Assembly (NCBI GenBank): GCA_050011095.1
Contig: JBEKJU010000259.1
Coordinates: forward strand, 1 to 5,849
Direction: 5' to 3'
Origin: JBEKJU01 sp050011095
GTDB lineage: Bacteria > Desulfobacterota > Syntrophorhabdia > Syntrophorhabdales > WCHB1-27
DNA: 5,849 nucleotides
Of the stretch, positions 5,693-5,849 are shown in pieces. The position numbers and the translations under genes were made by a program. A model generated the notes under the pieces. It searched no databases, was not told the origin of the DNA, and saw only the letters and a list, made by a program, of their open reading frames with translations. Every line of letters starts with the position of its first letter. Within the stretch, counting starts at the first letter, position 1.

Positions 5693-5849
5693 ACGCGTAT
5701 GATGCAATTGTGGTGGGCGCTGGCCCGGCCGGAACTACGGCCGCGCTGAGGATGGCCCAAAAGGGGCTGAGGGTGCTTCTCGTCGAGCGCGGCGATGTGC
5801 CGGGGGCGAAGAACATGTTCGGGGGAATGGTCCCCCACTGCCCTATCGC
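5689..5849 (+). CDS. fixC: FixC-like ETF:quinone oxidoreductase, 3' partial
   Basis: Only the first 53 codons are inside the window. They show an N-terminal FAD-binding Rossmann motif, VVGAGPAGTTAA (about 8-19), the acidic end of strand beta 2 in LLVERGD (30-36), and PGAKNMFGG (38-46), the signature of FixC/ETF dehydrogenase flavoproteins (usually PGAKN followed by GG). Such proteins pass electrons from electron transfer flavoprotein to quinone or related acceptors, and are normally encoded with etfB, etfA and a ferredoxin fixX. The ATG overlaps the preceding TGA (ATGA) and has GAAGG at 5677-5682. Geranylgeranyl-reductase-like flavoproteins share the nucleotide motif, but PGAKN favours FixC. 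With etfBA apparently lost immediately upstream, its expression and partner are uncertain. Confidence 0.8.
   Translation, partial: MNAYDAIVVGAGPAGTTAALRMAQKGLRVLLVERGDVPGAKNMFGGMVPHCPI

Overview
The window reads as a compact, all-plus-strand bacterial operon of high GC content, about 60% by eye. The gene content points to an anaerobe: a heterodisulfide-reductase-type Fe-S protein, a radical SAM enzyme with many extra cysteines, a C-GCAxxG-C-C protein and a FixC-type flavoprotein. The best match I know is the conserved neighbourhood DVU_1558 to DVU_1553 of Desulfovibrio vulgaris, so a member of Desulfobacterota (the former Deltaproteobacteria) is the most likely source. That placement is inference from gene families; no rRNA or other taxonomic marker is present.

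Bases 1-5346 hold six genes: (1) the 3' part of a ferredoxin/CCG-domain oxidoreductase, (2) a 70-residue four-cysteine redox protein, (3) a class I SAM methyltransferase, (4) a C-GCAxxG-C-C protein, (5) a Tes-like radical SAM protein (TrsS type) and (6) a PaaK-like AMP-forming CoA ligase. Gene junctions are overlaps of 4 bp (1214-1217 and 4021-4024; also 2603-2606 if the GTG start of gene 5 is used) or gaps of about 20 bp, so the genes are probably co-transcribed and translationally coupled. The set looks like a pathway: electrons from the CCG/FeS protein and small redox protein feed radical SAM chemistry, with methyl transfer and carboxylate activation as partner steps. From memory, the Desulfovibrio set lies beside a molybdenum-hydroxylase aldehyde oxidoreductase, which suggests a role in maturing or supporting such an enzyme. 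The product is not known to me.

Bases 5347-5692 are disturbed. They contain a GC-rich 17-bp hairpin without a U-tract, a 15-codon mini-ORF, a perfect AAGGAGGT Shine-Dalgarno sequence with no start codon at a usable distance, and a 63-codon open frame that looks like a chimera. Its first half matches the end of the Old Yellow Enzyme/2,4-dienoyl-CoA reductase TIM barrel, and its second half resembles the C-terminal end of electron transfer flavoprotein alpha. It runs by a 4-bp overlap into a fixC-like ETF:quinone oxidoreductase gene, cut off by the window end. The simplest reading is a deletion/rearrangement scar that brought the conserved cluster next to the tail of an etf-fixC operon; an assembly chimera is the main alternative.

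I saw no tRNA, rRNA, CRISPR array, transposase or convincing promoter.
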